Of a stretch of 64,000 bases of DNA, positions 10,131 to 20,530 are shown in pieces. The position numbers were made by a program, and so were the translations under genes. Each line of letters begins with the position of its first letter. Position 1 is the stretch's first letter. This stretch comes from Thelonectria olida (taxonomy: Eukaryota; Ascomycota; Sordariomycetes; Hypocreales; Nectriaceae), in the NCBI GenBank assembly GCA_020736575.1, contig JAGPYM010000069.1, positions 47,244 to 111,243 of the forward strand. Reading direction: 5' to 3'. A model generated the notes under the pieces. The model saw nothing but the letters and a program-made list of their open reading frames with translations. It made no database searches and was not told where the DNA came from.

Positions 10131-13100
10131 AGAGAGAGGGAGGGGCCCGGGCGGTGATTGTGACGCTAACGATGATCATCATCGTGGGGTGGGGTTTTCC
10201 TGGGGACGAAGGGCAGGGAAGACAGAAGAGACGAAGATAGATGGTGACAAGTTGGTGAGTTGTCTGTCCTCTTGGAGTTGGTCATGACTGACGACGTCTA
10301 TATCGCACAGACATCTGGTTTCCATCCATTATTGCTTGAGAAACGGCCGTGCTCCTCATAAACCTGGCATCTCGTTCGTGGACTCGGCCCCAAAGACTGT
10401 TATAATAGGTCCACGGTCGGGCCATTGACTGGCTGGGAGGCTGGCGAGGCTGCCTGGAGTTCCGAGAAGCATGGCGGCTGCTCGGCTTTGTTGCCAAGGG
10501 CAGTTCAATATCACGGGGTCATAGTATGGTCGACTTTTGCTCTTCAAGCAGCAAGAGCGGTTTCGGTTTATTCATTTGGTCCACCAACCCTCCTGTAAGC
10601 TGGATGATTATCGGAGACGTTCTTGCGATTGGGGTACGAAGATAGAGAGTTTCACGAAGCACGCCCTCGCTTGCAGCTGGCTCAACCGGTTCAGGGCTCG
10701 GTGATATGCCTGATGCTGTCATTCTCCCAGGGATGTCAGGCCGGCTTTGCATACGACAGCACCCTGAGTCGTGGGGATGTCGTCATCGACAGGCTTGGGG
10801 ATGGCAATGTGGCTGTGTGAGAAGGCATGGACATGCTGCTAGCACTACCTCGATGTATCAAGTAGTATTGCCATGTCCGAATCCATTCCGCATACGGCAA
10901 ATGTCACTCTTTAGATCTCTATGCTGCCTGGCCGGCATGGCTATGTAATTGAGCTGAGACAGCCTCCTTCTAGGTTCCCAATATTATGTTTGTGTGATAA
11001 GCTATCTTTATATAAACTGCCCTGCTTGACTTGGGGAGTTTTGTTCACGGGCTCAACTCGCCCCAGTAGAATATAAATTCACATTTCCTCCCCTGTAACG
11101 GTCAACGGCAATATATTGACAATTGGCGCTGCCACTGCTAACGAGTATTCTAAGCTAACAAGAGAAGAGAAAGAGGGAGGAAAAGGAGAGATGTGGAACG
11201 TGTCTCTATATGGCCGAGTGGGTGCCGAGGCCAGTTCGGGCCCAGCCCGTTACATCCCCATATAATTCTCCGTCCAATTGCCCCAATCTTTTGAGTTTTA
11301 GATCTATAAATAATGTCCTCTCCTATTTTAGGTGATAGCCCCTCTATATATAAGCGTCCTAGGAGGGAGTAAAAGAATTTGAAATACATGCCCCTCGAAA
11401 AATATAATGCTAGCCTTCCGACGAACACTCCTACAGATCAAAATATAGTCGTTCCTAGTAATGGAGAAAGGGTGCTAATACTGAGAGGCAGGCAAGGGAG
11501 GGTGTTTGAGATTTTGATATTTCCAGATTTGTCTGAGGCGTGCGAGAGACTACGGTTCAACTCCACGTCATCTAGTATCCCCAACATCTGAAAGCGGAGC
11601 CGATAGCGAGAATGCGGAACATCGAGCCGCAATATTCTGAGCATTCATCAAGAATACATCTCTCAGCAATTGAACTCGAGAATTGTACGACAGATTCAGC
11701 AGAGCGTTGCCGTTCCCCATTTGGGATTAAATTGTGTCGATCCGGGACACGAATAGAACAGTGAGTCTTCGACTTTTAAGTTTGAGCGATCTGAGGCTTG
11801 ACAAGACCATGGCCTCAGCTCAAGCCTGCTAAGGACGGTGTGCGAGATGGTGATCTAGAGATCGACAATCGATGATATCCGCAGATGCGGGCAGGCTTGT
11901 CTCTGGTGCCAATTCCCCGTCAAAGACCAGCCGTTGGTGGATTAAGGCATTAGTTATTGAGCGGTGTCGTTCTGTCTCAGCCATGCAGACCGATGCCGGG
12001 CTTCCGATCCTATCCGCGGCCATCTTAGCAGAGCTTCGGAATGCCAGCGACAAGGACCACTCCGTGGAGGAGAAGCTCAATGCCCGCTTCTTGTCTCTAT
12101 TATATAGAGGGTGGGAAAGTGATAGTCCGAAATTCGGTGGCGAGTAACCCCCAACTATCGATCTGGTAGTAAGGTGGTGGTGAGATTCATTCCCGCCTGC
12201 TACAAAGAGGGTATCTGTTTCAACCCATAATCAAAAGAAATTCTGATCGACCCACTCGTAGAGGTGACCTAGGGGAACCAGTTTGTGCAATCAGCAGGGC
12301 CGCCTCGAGCCATATCGGGGCTAGTCAAATATGGGATAAGTTAGGCAAAGGTTGGATGACCACTGCTGGCAGAAGTAAGTCGGCAAGAATCATACATTAG
12401 AGGTGAGCACAACCCATGGAGTTAAACTCTACAACGAATAGCCTGCGAGCCCGGAGAAGAGGACAATCTCGCGGCACGCAAAGCGCTGCATTAGGCACGG
12501 AGAGTAGTATACCGCAATGCGAACAATTGCATCTGTCTGAAACATTATCCCCGGTGGCATCCTAGAGAACCCCAATTGGTTTGGCGGAAGAGGGAAAGGA
12601 CCCGGCTGTGACGCCGTGTCTCGGCTCCTTGTTCTGCGACGGAGAGGAAACTCCTTGTTGATCATAAGAGTTGGAGGTGCTGAGACGGCATCTCTCACTA
12701 CTTCAAAAAGAGGAGACACGTATGAGTACAGAACCTCGTGTCCCGCCCGCATCCGGAATTCACCGAACGGAAAACGGCAGTGTAGTCTCGGGTTTGGATA
12801 TCACTCTTGGCACTCTCGGCCCGCGAGTGAGACATCATCCAACCATGTCTCTCAGTCTTTAAGTCGTCTCATTCGAATTTGATGAGGGCGTGTTGCACGA
12901 AGAAAAGACGCTTGCTTGGCGTGTCTGTAGTTAAGAGTCGGTTCCAAATATACATGCCTGAGTCAGTCCATGTGACGGCAACTAGAAGCCTATATTGGTG
13001 AAATGCATTCTGACACGGGTGTCACCGAACCTTTTTTGGGTTATAGTTGGCAATTATTAACTTCACAGAAGATGACTCCATAGGTTAATTGACCTAGCCC

Positions 13101-13133
13101 TTGCAGGCATCTATTCATAAACTTATTCGGAAT
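10131..13133. other. Gene-poor spacer with LTR-like debris
   Basis: No gene is supported. Frames at 11872-12147 (+) and 12429-12752 (-) have no recognisable motif. LTR-like sequence near 10980-11160 is listed separately. The right edge is the left flank of the MULE. Confidence 0.4.
10978..11162 (+). repeat. LTR-like fragment
   Basis: The segment holds CTTTATATAAACTGCC, then TGTAACGGTCAACGG, TATATTGACAATT and ACGAGTATTCTAAGCTAAC. The last three blocks recur in order at 19260-19314. The TTGTTCACGGGCTCAACT block also recurs near 38070 (TTTGTTCATGGGCTCAACT). The pattern resembles the 3' half of a fungal LTR, but no paired LTR, primer-binding site or gag/pol remains. Confidence 0.35.
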
Positions 13134-13197
13134 GGCAATTGATAGGGGGGCATGACGAATTGATACGCGGGCATGACCCTTAGGGGGCATGACTTTT
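13134..13197 (+). repeat. MULE-1 left terminal inverted repeat
   Basis: It starts GGCAATTGATAGGGGGGCAT and matches the reverse complement of 16486-16550 throughout except for one G in a G-run. Two internal GGGCATGAC motifs occur. Confidence 0.9.
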
Positions 13198-13385
13198 TGT
13201 AACACCTGATTGGGCTAAATTTCGTAGGCCCATAAATACCTTTTAGCAAAGGCGGTGAAGCCGGCTCTCTTAACAAGCCCAGATCTCAGTGCAGAAGCAA
13301 CCGGGTCAAGCCGGCCCTCTAGAACAGGTCGCATTCGGCCGTCAAAACAAAGTATTATTTTCGATATAAAATAAGGCCAATTCTA

Positions 13386-16316
13386 TTAAGAGCAGCTATC
13401 TATGTCTCCTCTTACTACTATGGAAGGAAGAATCTCCTCGTCGCTATTAAGCAGCTCCCATTGACTCCTTCGTCTCCGAATGCTGGGTTGCGTCTTCCGT
13501 CCGCTGGCACGTACTCCTGTATTTCTCCCCGCTCCAATAATAGCCGACTGGTTGCGTGTCTGGCGCTGATTTGAGGTACCGGCCTGGCTACTCGCCTGTT
13601 GGCTCGCCTCGAGTTCCTTTCTAGCTAGAATCGACTTGTTTAGACGACCCGGTGGTCGACCTCGCCTACGCCCTGATTGGCCCTGGCTGGCTGGTTGATT
13701 ATTCGGCCGACTGCTTGCTCCGATGGCTAGCCTTGCTGGAACAGCCTGTGTGGTGTTTTTGGGCCTGCCACGGAGAGCAGTGGCAATCTTGGGGTCAAGA
13801 ATCCGTCGGTATGGATCTTGAGAAGATGGCTCTCGTAGTCGCCACCGTGGATGGACCTCCCACTTAGTGAAGGGCGTGGCAGACCCTAACTTCGAATAGA
13901 CCTTGTGGCAACAAGGTATACCCAGCTCGACCGAGACCGAGCAGTCGGCGTTGCAGTCCCCGAGTGGCTCCGGAAACGGATTCTTACCAGTCGGCATCGC
14001 TTTGCGAGCTAAGCGATATTGCTTGTTGATCAGCCTAAGGCCCTTCGATGATATTGCTGTCCGGAGTTCGCCTAGATACTCCGAGCTAGACCCTATATAC
14101 TCGCGGGCGGTGAGTACCTCGTCCGCTGCGCAGGCATCGTTGAAGTCCCGCTCTTGGTCCTTCACCATGTCCTGCATAGCTTCGACAAGCCGATACAGAT
14201 GGCTCATACCGTTTAGAAGGTAGCTCTTGATGTTGTTGTTGCTTGCTTCTGTGCCAGAGGTGACGCGGATGCCAAAGTTGCGATACTTGCGGATGAAACA
14301 GCGTGCCCACTGGGCCCTTACAGGCATGTAGGTTCCATGGAGATACCGCAGGATAGCCCGCTGGTCATCAAATTCCCTACAGAGGTTTCTCCACGCCTTC
14401 TCGTGAGCGTCCTCAGTCTCGGCAAACAAGACGAGCTTCCACATCATGAGAACCCCTCGATAGCTATGAGGGATGTCCTCAGGTGTCGGCGCGTGGACTA
14501 ACTGTCGGTCTTTGGGGCTAAGCTCAGCCCGTGTCTGTGGAGTAGACTCCTCCCCGTCGCTGCTGTCGGGACTACTGCTACTACTGCGGCCCTTGACCCA
14601 CTTTTGCTTTGATTTGAGCAGGACGTTCGAATTGACGTGGTGGATACAGAGCTGCTGCTGTACATCAGGGAACTGATCGTTCAGGGCGGCCTTCATCTGA
14701 ACGTCAAAGTCGGTAACGATGACGTCCGGTTGGCGAATGGAGTGCTGCTCTGCGAGTTGTCGAATACTCTCAGAGAGGAATTGGAACCCCTCCCGTCTCT
14801 CGTTGTCGATCAGACCGAAAGCCGCGTTGAAGACAGAACCAAGGCAAGTCTGTCCTGTTGCCTGGAATAACGGAAGCTTGAAGCGGTTGGTGTTGTATGT
14901 GTTGTCGAAGCTGATGACCTCGGGAAACCGCTTCCACATCTGGAGACAGTAGGGAAAGGTCCAGACAAGACCAACGAGGCGGCTTGGCTCATCATCCGCC
15001 CACTTAACGACATAGGGAATGTCTATCTCATCAAATAGCTTGATCAGTGCTGCAGTAGGAGTGTGGCCATTCAACTTGTCTCGATTGATGAGAGCCCGGG
15101 CGTTATAGATGTCCCTCTGCGTGAAGGTTGATTCGGGGTGTTGCTCTTGGACCACAGCCCGTACGTCACGGGCCCGGATACCGACCCGACGGCTTGTCGA
15201 CTCAATGGTTGCCCTGATGGGTGTAGTGAGCCGTCTATGGGAAGGGTGCGCAGACGGTCTAATACTACGCCCATGGTTGTGTTGACTGTGTTCCGGGTTT
15301 GGGTGTTGTCGTAGGAGCCACTTGCCCTCTTCTAGAGCCTCGGCTATCACCATCCACTTGCATCCGCACTTCTGAGACCTCCGTTGCCGAAGACCTGTAC
15401 CTCTACTAGGCCGTGGTTCTCCGTATCGGTCACATTGGAAAGAGTATCTCATCCTCCGACCGTTATAGGAGTAGGCGTTCCGTCGGACAATACCAAAGCC
15501 ACTCTCTTTCGCAAAGGTGTTTACTAAGTCGAATAGAGCTTCGGCTGACGGCGCTGGGTCGCCTGGGATCGGTGGGTTTGGGATCGGGTCTGGGGCGGGG
15601 GACGAGGAAATCCGAAGAGGAGAAGATCTGGTCTCTTGAGGGGATGGTGCTTGGGTGGACGGCTCTCGAGGTGGTGAGTATGGAGGGGGGGATTCGAAAG
15701 CATCTGAACTGAGCGGCGAGTAGTCCCATCTCTCACGCCATTGGCGGACTCGTTCGTATGACCGGGCGAGCTCGAGGGTAAGCCTCCGATCCGTCCCAAT
15801 CACTTCTCGTACTAGCTTCAGGGCAGATTGAAACTCGGCCCTTGTGGGTGACGATTGCTCTTGTGCTGATTGAGGTGGAGAGGAGGAAGGTAGTGGGTCG
15901 GTTTCTGGGCCTGGTATAGGGATTCTGACTCGCTGCCGCCGTCTTCCTTGGGTTAGGAAGTCATTCGAAAGGTGTATCTCGTGATCGAAACGGAGCTCCC
16001 ATGGTGGCTCATGAAGCCCTTGCGATCCATGGGGCCGTGGAGTGGTTGAAAAGGTCTGTGGATAAGATGCGAAGAGATTTCCGAGTGTATCTTCGTCGCC
16101 GACTCCGTAGTATTGGCCGATACTTGTTCCAATGCTGCTCGCTGAGCGAGGTCTATTCGCGAGTAACGGCGGGCTGAACCTGGATTGTCGGCTCTGCCGC
16201 TGTCGTTTTCGGGCGCGTAATTGATCGCTAGGACTAGGACTGCGAGTTCGGCATCTCGGATTGCTCTCTGAGCTGGAAGGAGACTCGGATTGGGACGTGA
16301 CGAAGGTCCTAATCAT
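13386..16316 (-). CDS. MULE transposase (Mutator-like, DDE)
   Basis: The frame is open to 16388, but its first codon there is TTG; the first ATG is at 16316, giving 976 residues. Order of parts, numbered from that ATG: Ser/Arg/Pro-rich N terminus; a FAR1/GCM1-like zinc segment around 295-350 (C, CGC, then HSQHNH); the MULE DDE core with Asp in FDNTYNTNRF (about 471), Asp in VIVTDFD (about 536) and Glu in TSGTEASNNN (about 690); a SWIM-like C/C/CH cluster near 788-805 (CNADC, PCCH); an AT-hook RRRGRPPGR near 884. All three catalytic acids are present and there is no stop, so it may be active. It would bind the element ends in the nucleus and cut and move them. An acidic Ser-rich insertion at about 577-605 is unusual. 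Confidence 0.9.
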   Translation of the reverse strand: MIRTFVTSQSESPSSSESNPRCRTRSPSPSDQLRARKRQRQSRQSRFSPPLLANRPRSASSIGTSIGQYYGVGDEDTLGNLFASYPQTFSTTPRPHGSQGLHEPPWELRFDHEIHLSNDFLTQGRRRQRVRIPIPGPETDPLPSSSPPQSAQEQSSPTRAEFQSALKLVREVIGTDRRLTLELARSYERVRQWRERWDYSPLSSDAFESPPPYSPPREPSTQAPSPQETRSSPLRISSSPAPDPIPNPPIPGDPAPSAEALFDLVNTFAKESGFGIVRRNAYSYNGRRMRYSFQCDRYGEPRPSRGTGLRQRRSQKCGCKWMVIAEALEEGKWLLRQHPNPEHSQHNHGRSIRPSAHPSHRRLTTPIRATIESTSRRVGIRARDVRAVVQEQHPESTFTQRDIYNARALINRDKLNGHTPTAALIKLFDEIDIPYVVKWADDEPSRLVGLVWTFPYCLQMWKRFPEVISFDNTYNTNRFKLPLFQATGQTCLGSVFNAAFGLIDNERREGFQFLSESIRQLAEQHSIRQPDVIVTDFDVQMKAALNDQFPDVQQQLCIHHVNSNVLLKSKQKWVKGRSSSSSPDSSDGEESTPQTRAELSPKDRQLVHAPTPEDIPHSYRGVLMMWKLVLFAETEDAHEKAWRNLCREFDDQRAILRYLHGTYMPVRAQWARCFIRKYRNFGIRVTSGTEASNNNIKSYLLNGMSHLYRLVEAMQDMVKDQERDFNDACAADEVLTAREYIGSSSEYLGELRTAISSKGLRLINKQYRLARKAMPTGKNPFPEPLGDCNADCSVSVELGIPCCHKVYSKLGSATPFTKWEVHPRWRLREPSSQDPYRRILDPKIATALRGRPKNTTQAVPARLAIGASSRPNNQPASQGQSGRRRGRPPGRLNKSILARKELEASQQASSQAGTSNQRQTRNQSAIIGAGRNTGVRASGRKTQPSIRRRRSQWELLNSDEEILPSIVVRGDIDSCS

Positions 16317-16485
16317 CGAGGGTTGAGACTCAGGAGTGGATAGCTTCCTGATGGAGAGAAAACTTGATCGCGTCGCGTCGGTTACCAAGGTAAGATTAAG
16401 GGAGAGCTAAGCTCGAGGTACTTAGGAAGCTCTGGCAGAATTCTGCCGACACTAACAAAAACAGAATTGACGAATCAGAGGCCCT

Positions 16486-16550
16486 AAAAGTCATGCCCCC
16501 CTAAGGGTCATGCCCGCGTATCAATTCGTCATGCCCCCCTATCAATTGCC
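16486..16550 (-). repeat. MULE-1 right terminal inverted repeat
   Basis: Read on the minus strand from 16550 it repeats the left terminus. Its plus strand contains two ATGs (16510 and 16531) in frame with the adjacent CorA-like exon. Confidence 0.9.
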
Positions 16551-18759
16551 CAACGAAAAGGCTCCACACTTCTCCTACAAGGCGCCTAAGCTTCCTGACA
16601 GCCACAGCGCGAAGCCTTCTGGCTCTCATAGTTACCTAAAATTGGCTCGACTCGTCCCTCAAGATGGAAGGATCCAACTTCCTTTCGACTTTCACTGGCA
16701 GAACCAGAAAGATCGTTTTGAAGCTTCATTTGCACACGATGATTCCGGTCAACAAACACTTGCAGACAAAGCACAATCGAAGATTAAGGATATGGAGTCT
16801 TTTTTCAACACCCCCTTTACAACCTTCGGCACATTCATCATTCGGGACACCGGGAAACAAGCTACGCACGTGTTGTACGACATAGGGCACTCACGTCTAT
16901 ACGTCGCCATGCCTGCAGGTAGTTCCACTAGTGGCGAGGCTGGTAAGACTAGGATGGAGTATGACCATAATTTCTTACAAAACTTGCACTCACTAATCTA
17001 ACTTGCATTACGCCTTTAGCTATTACGAGCCATCGGATTGGCCAGCCGCACAAGACTCCTTTCGTGACAACGAGCTCAAGCTTAGCGGAATTGCTCCCTG
17101 GCAAAGAATTATGTGCGTAAGGCTTCCGTATAGTGATCTAAGGCACACTGATTTTAGTAGACTCTGCCAGGGCCTCTCCCTCGCTTCGTCGGATATGCAA
17201 GAAGACCGACAATTCCCTTTTCTCGTCTTCGATTCCGAGTATGACAACGATCCGATACGGAAGATGACTAACCTTCACCTTTCAGATGGACGGATGGGTG
17301 GTAGTGAGACGACAAATCCATACTCCGATCAACACAACCCGTTTCATGTCAGTTTCTATGAGAAGTTTCCTGGGCGGGATGTCAATGGCCTAGTTCAGGC
17401 AAGTAAGAATAAGGGACTGAAGATCGGTCACCTTTACGAAAAGCAACGGCAGGACGGCGGCAGTGAAAACAACACGAGTGATGGGTTAGCTTTTCGAAAG
17501 AGCTCATTCACGGTAAGTTCTTGTTGACTGCTATACAAACACAGTTCTAATTGTACAGATGATTGCAACCGCCAGACGTACCCAGGAGCAACCTCAATCA
17601 CATTCTCAGTCGAACGGCGACTACTGTTGGACGATGCTAATTCTTAGTCCTTCTGGTTTTTTCCCCTTGCCCCCTGAAAGAGCCATCGACATGATAGATG
17701 TGGGTCACATAAGTCGACAAACTGCTGAGTTATCCTGCATCGTATATGCTGTTAATGAAATTGACAAGCGATGGAGAGAGCTCAATGACCACATTGCACG
17801 CTTGCTGGTCGAAGATTTTATGAATCCCAAGACCTATACTACACTACTATTTGACGATGAAACATTCAGCCGGTCGAGGCTCTATTTCTGGATCCTGGGT
17901 TGTCTTAACGAGTTCAACATCAGCATCGAAGACAATATCAAGCAATGGAAGCTTTTTCGGCAAGCTCGAATCTCCCGTGTACTTGATCCGTCGTCTAAAT
18001 CGTCGTCTGAATCGTCGCCTAAATCACCATCCTCTACATTCGACAAGTCTCATGACTACACCAAGCTTCAAGAGCTAGACAAAAGGGCTGGGGAGATCCT
18101 GCGGAGCTTGGAGGATTTGCAAGCACAATTCCAAGCCAAAATGGCGACGGTTCAAGCATTGCGCGATGGAGTAAGTGATTATTTTTTGCAGTCTCCATCA
18201 AACATCGTCAACCTGACACCTTCAAAGCTTTTCAACGCTAGCGCTCTCATGGAGAGCAGGTCTTCCACAAGGCTAGGCCAAAACGTGCAGCTCCTCACTT
18301 ATGTGAGCATATTTTATCTGCCATTAGGATTCTGTGCTGTGAGTGTTCCAACTTTTGACGGTCTCCTGGCCTACGTAACGACGACTATCGGGATCCCCGC
18401 TCACGTATCTATAGGCGCTCTGGGCTATTCCTAATATCACCGATGGCGCTACGAGAATTCCTTTCATCTTGGCCGCTTTTGTCGTAGGCTTCGTCACATA
18501 TGCCGTTGTCTTTAACCTTGGAAACATCGCGGGGATTTTGGGGAAACTTTATTCCGGCTACAGGGCGCGACTTCTGCGGCAGATGGAAGAGGATGGCATC
18601 CCATCTTGGCAAGAGCGTCGCAAGCAATTCGAGGAATTCCCTCCTAATCAGGAGCAAAAAATACCATCTGAATGGTGGATATTCGCATACCAAATGCGCA
18701 GGCTATTTAGAGCGAAGAAGCCTGCAAGTGCAACTGGCTCTGGTGCAACACGTGTATGA
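16510..18759 (+). CDS. CorA-like (Mg2+/divalent cation channel family) membrane protein, 5' end replaced by MULE TIR
   Basis: Exons: 16510-about 16918, about 17020-17512, 17559-18338 and 18415-18759. Introns 2 (GTAAGT...TACAG) and 3 (GTGAGT...TATAG) are phase 0. At intron 1 (about 16919-17019) neither GTAGTT nor GTAAGA keeps the frame with the CTTTAG acceptor, so one site is misjudged or a base is lost. The C-terminal part has a long helical stretch, then two membrane helices: LLTYVSIFYLPLGFCA joined to ALWAIPN, and AAFVVGFVTYAVVFNLGN. This is the layout of the fungal CorA-like family, with AIPN where classical CorA has GMN. The cytosolic N half would face the cell interior. The MULE right terminus directly precedes the coding sequence, and the first ATG (MPAYQ) lies inside the TIR; the native start is not visible left of the element. 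Probably a damaged gene, or one re-started from the TIR. Confidence 0.7.
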
Positions 18760-19254
18760 GGAGTGCGCTGTGGTGCCAGGTTGGGGGTAGTTTGCGATTG
18801 AACACATTGGAAGCGCATATTGAGTATAAACCGGAGTTGTTAGCGGGAACGACGATTGGACTGTTGAATTTTTGACTGCTTTATGCATGCAGAAAATGGG
18901 ACGAAATTCAGTGTATGTTAGGTGGGATCTGGACATTCAGTCATAAAACCTGATAAAGGTCCCAACGACGTTTCCAACGGTGATTAGGAGAGCCAGGATA
19001 TGCTACGGCAACACGTGCGACATGCGCTTAGAGTTCTTTAAAATAATAAGCAAACCAGCTGCTATCAGTGAGAGTTCTTATTGGGCCTATGCCTGGTTGC
19101 AGATGGACGCGCTCGCGAGGCAGTTGAGTTTCTTGAGCATGTGGTTGTGATTAGGAAGTGGCTTTTTGTTTGCGCTATTTAGATGTTTTTAAAATAGCGC
19201 GAAAGGGTAAGAAGCACTTATATAATATAAAGATAGGTAACTAGCATTAGTATT
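18760..19254. other. No recognisable gene
   Basis: Three-prime flank of the CorA-like gene; AT content rises towards 19200. Confidence 0.4.
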
Positions 19255-19318
19255 TTGTAACGGTTTAATAGAGTATATTGACAACTAGCTGAACGACTTA
19301 AACGAGTATCCTAAACTA
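19255..19318 (+). repeat. LTR-like terminus fragment
   Basis: TTGTAACGG, TATATTGACAACT and ACGAGTATCCTAAACTAA occur in the same order as at 11096-11155. Its end abuts the broken Tc1 transposase at about 19318, as if an LTR element had inserted into, or recombined with, the Tc1 copy. Confidence 0.35.
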
Positions 19319-19700
19319 AAACCAGGCAGCATCCGTTGACCCCGTGTAAATGCGCGAAAGGAGGATGCCTTCCACGGTATACGCCGGGAGTATCTGATAC
19401 CGTGTCTCGATTGAGAGTATTGACTTTCACAGGGGTCTTTCCTCGAGGGGCCCAGCCCATACGTCGCTGCCCGGCCTTCTTGTCACAGCCAGACTCATCC
19501 AGAAAGACAAGCTGTTCGACATCATATTGTGAGACTCTACGTAAATACGAACTTCGCAGCTCGTCGTCTCGCTGCTGTACGACATGACGACAAGTTTTTC
19601 TGGACCATCCCATCTCCTTCAGCGTCCAACTCATGGTGGAGAGCGAGACTTCTACTCCTGTCTTGTCACAAAGGAATGCAGACATTTCACATCGAAACAT
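19311..19700 (-). pseudogene. Tc1/mariner-type transposase fragment
   Basis: The minus-strand frame includes an HTH/linker part (MSWTLKEMGWSRKTCRHV) and the first catalytic block LVFLDESGCDKKAGQRRMGW, typical of fungal Tc1/mariner DDE transposases. Near 19405 the match continues in another frame (YQILPAYTVEGILLSRIYTG), so there is a one-base shift. The second Asp and the final Asp/Glu are absent because the sequence breaks at about 19318. A probable N-terminal trace (ILRKYVTTAA) lies upstream at about 19710-19745. Non-functional. Confidence 0.8.
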
Positions 19701-19745
19701 ATCCGGCTGCCGCAGTAGTTACATACTTACGTAGGATCTCTTGCA

Positions 19746-20170
19746 TGTATGGTATGATGTAGCTACCTCAGCCGACGCGGATTAAGGGGTTCGACGGGGT
19801 TGCTCGTGCTTTCGTCGTTGGAACGCCTTGTCGTTTTAATCGTTGTCTTCCAACTGTGCGGTCGCAGCAGCAACAGAATTGGCTATTTCGTTAGTCGCTA
19901 AGCCGCTCTCAATCATACATAGCATCGATCTGATTTTATTGAGAGAGAGATGTCATGGTCGCTGTGGGAAAGGGCCTGATGTGGCTGTGTGAGAAGAGAG
20001 CAGAAAGTTGTCATCATCTAGGAGTGCGGGGAGCAGGTTTGCTGTTTCATTTTTGGCCTTACTGCCTGGCGCCTCAAGAGCCGATTCTGGCTTTTGTTAT
20101 GCCCCCCAGCTGCCAGGGTACGTAATGCTCGTCAGCACGCACGGTACTAGCCACAATGCGCCACATGTGT
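19746..20170. other. No recognisable gene
   Basis: Spacer between the Tc1 fragment and the MITE cluster. Confidence 0.4.
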
Positions 20171-20232
20171 GGTCCGTGCGGAGAAAACTTTTAATATTCA
20201 ATTGGCGGACACTCTTCGCAGCCGTTACTGTA
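20171..20232 (-). repeat. MITE-A half copy (right terminus only)
   Basis: GGTCCGTGCGGAG to GCCGTTACTGTA matches the right end of the full MITE at 20341-20530. No left arm is found to its left. Confidence 0.65.
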
Positions 20233-20340
20233 TGTGTGCACGTCACTTGCCATGTTGTGGCCACATCGTCTCAGATCTCCTGCGTCGCTACGTATTGAGG
20301 AGACTCCCTTTCTTCTTATTACATCCTTCGAGACACGGCG

Positions 20341-20530
20341 TACAGTAACGGCCGCGAAAAGTGTCCGCCAGTTGAATGTTGAATGTGATTTCCCGCACGG
20401 ACCACCTTTCGTTCGTGCTAAGAAGAAGGACATAAAATGGACCAGAATTGGTCCTTACTTTCGACATGGTCCGTGCGGGGAGTCAAAGTCAACTTGCAGC
20501 TGGCGGACACTTTTTGCGGCCGTTACTGTA
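20341..20530 (+). mobile_element. MITE-A, full copy 1
   Basis: The 190-bp element runs from TACAGTAACGGCCGCG to CGCGGCCGTTACTGTA type ends with inverted repeats of about 65 bp (GTGTCCGCCAGTTGAA... and CCGCACGGACCA inside). TA at both ends suggests a TA target duplication, as for Tc1/mariner-derived MITEs. The central part (GGACCAGAATTG) also matches the 41.2-kb copy in reverse orientation. No coding capacity. Confidence 0.8.

Larger units (their letters stand above)
13134..16550 (-). mobile_element. MULE DNA transposon, apparently complete
   Basis: The 3,417-bp element is bounded by inverted repeats at 13134-13197 and 16486-16550 that differ by one G in a G-run. It encodes one large MULE transposase on the minus strand. 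The right end lies against a CorA-like gene and supplies its first in-frame ATG codons. The flanks (TTATTCGGAAT on the left, CAACGAAAAG on the right) show no 8-10 bp direct repeat, which MULEs normally create, so one flank has probably been rearranged since insertion. Confidence 0.88.

Noticed and set aside
12429..12752. 107-codon minus-strand frame
   Set aside because: No domain, no splice partners and an overlapping plus-strand frame of similar length; not supported.
16317..16388. Upstream 24 residues of the MULE-1 transposase frame
   Set aside because: The frame begins with TTG; the first ATG is at 16316, which was used as the start.
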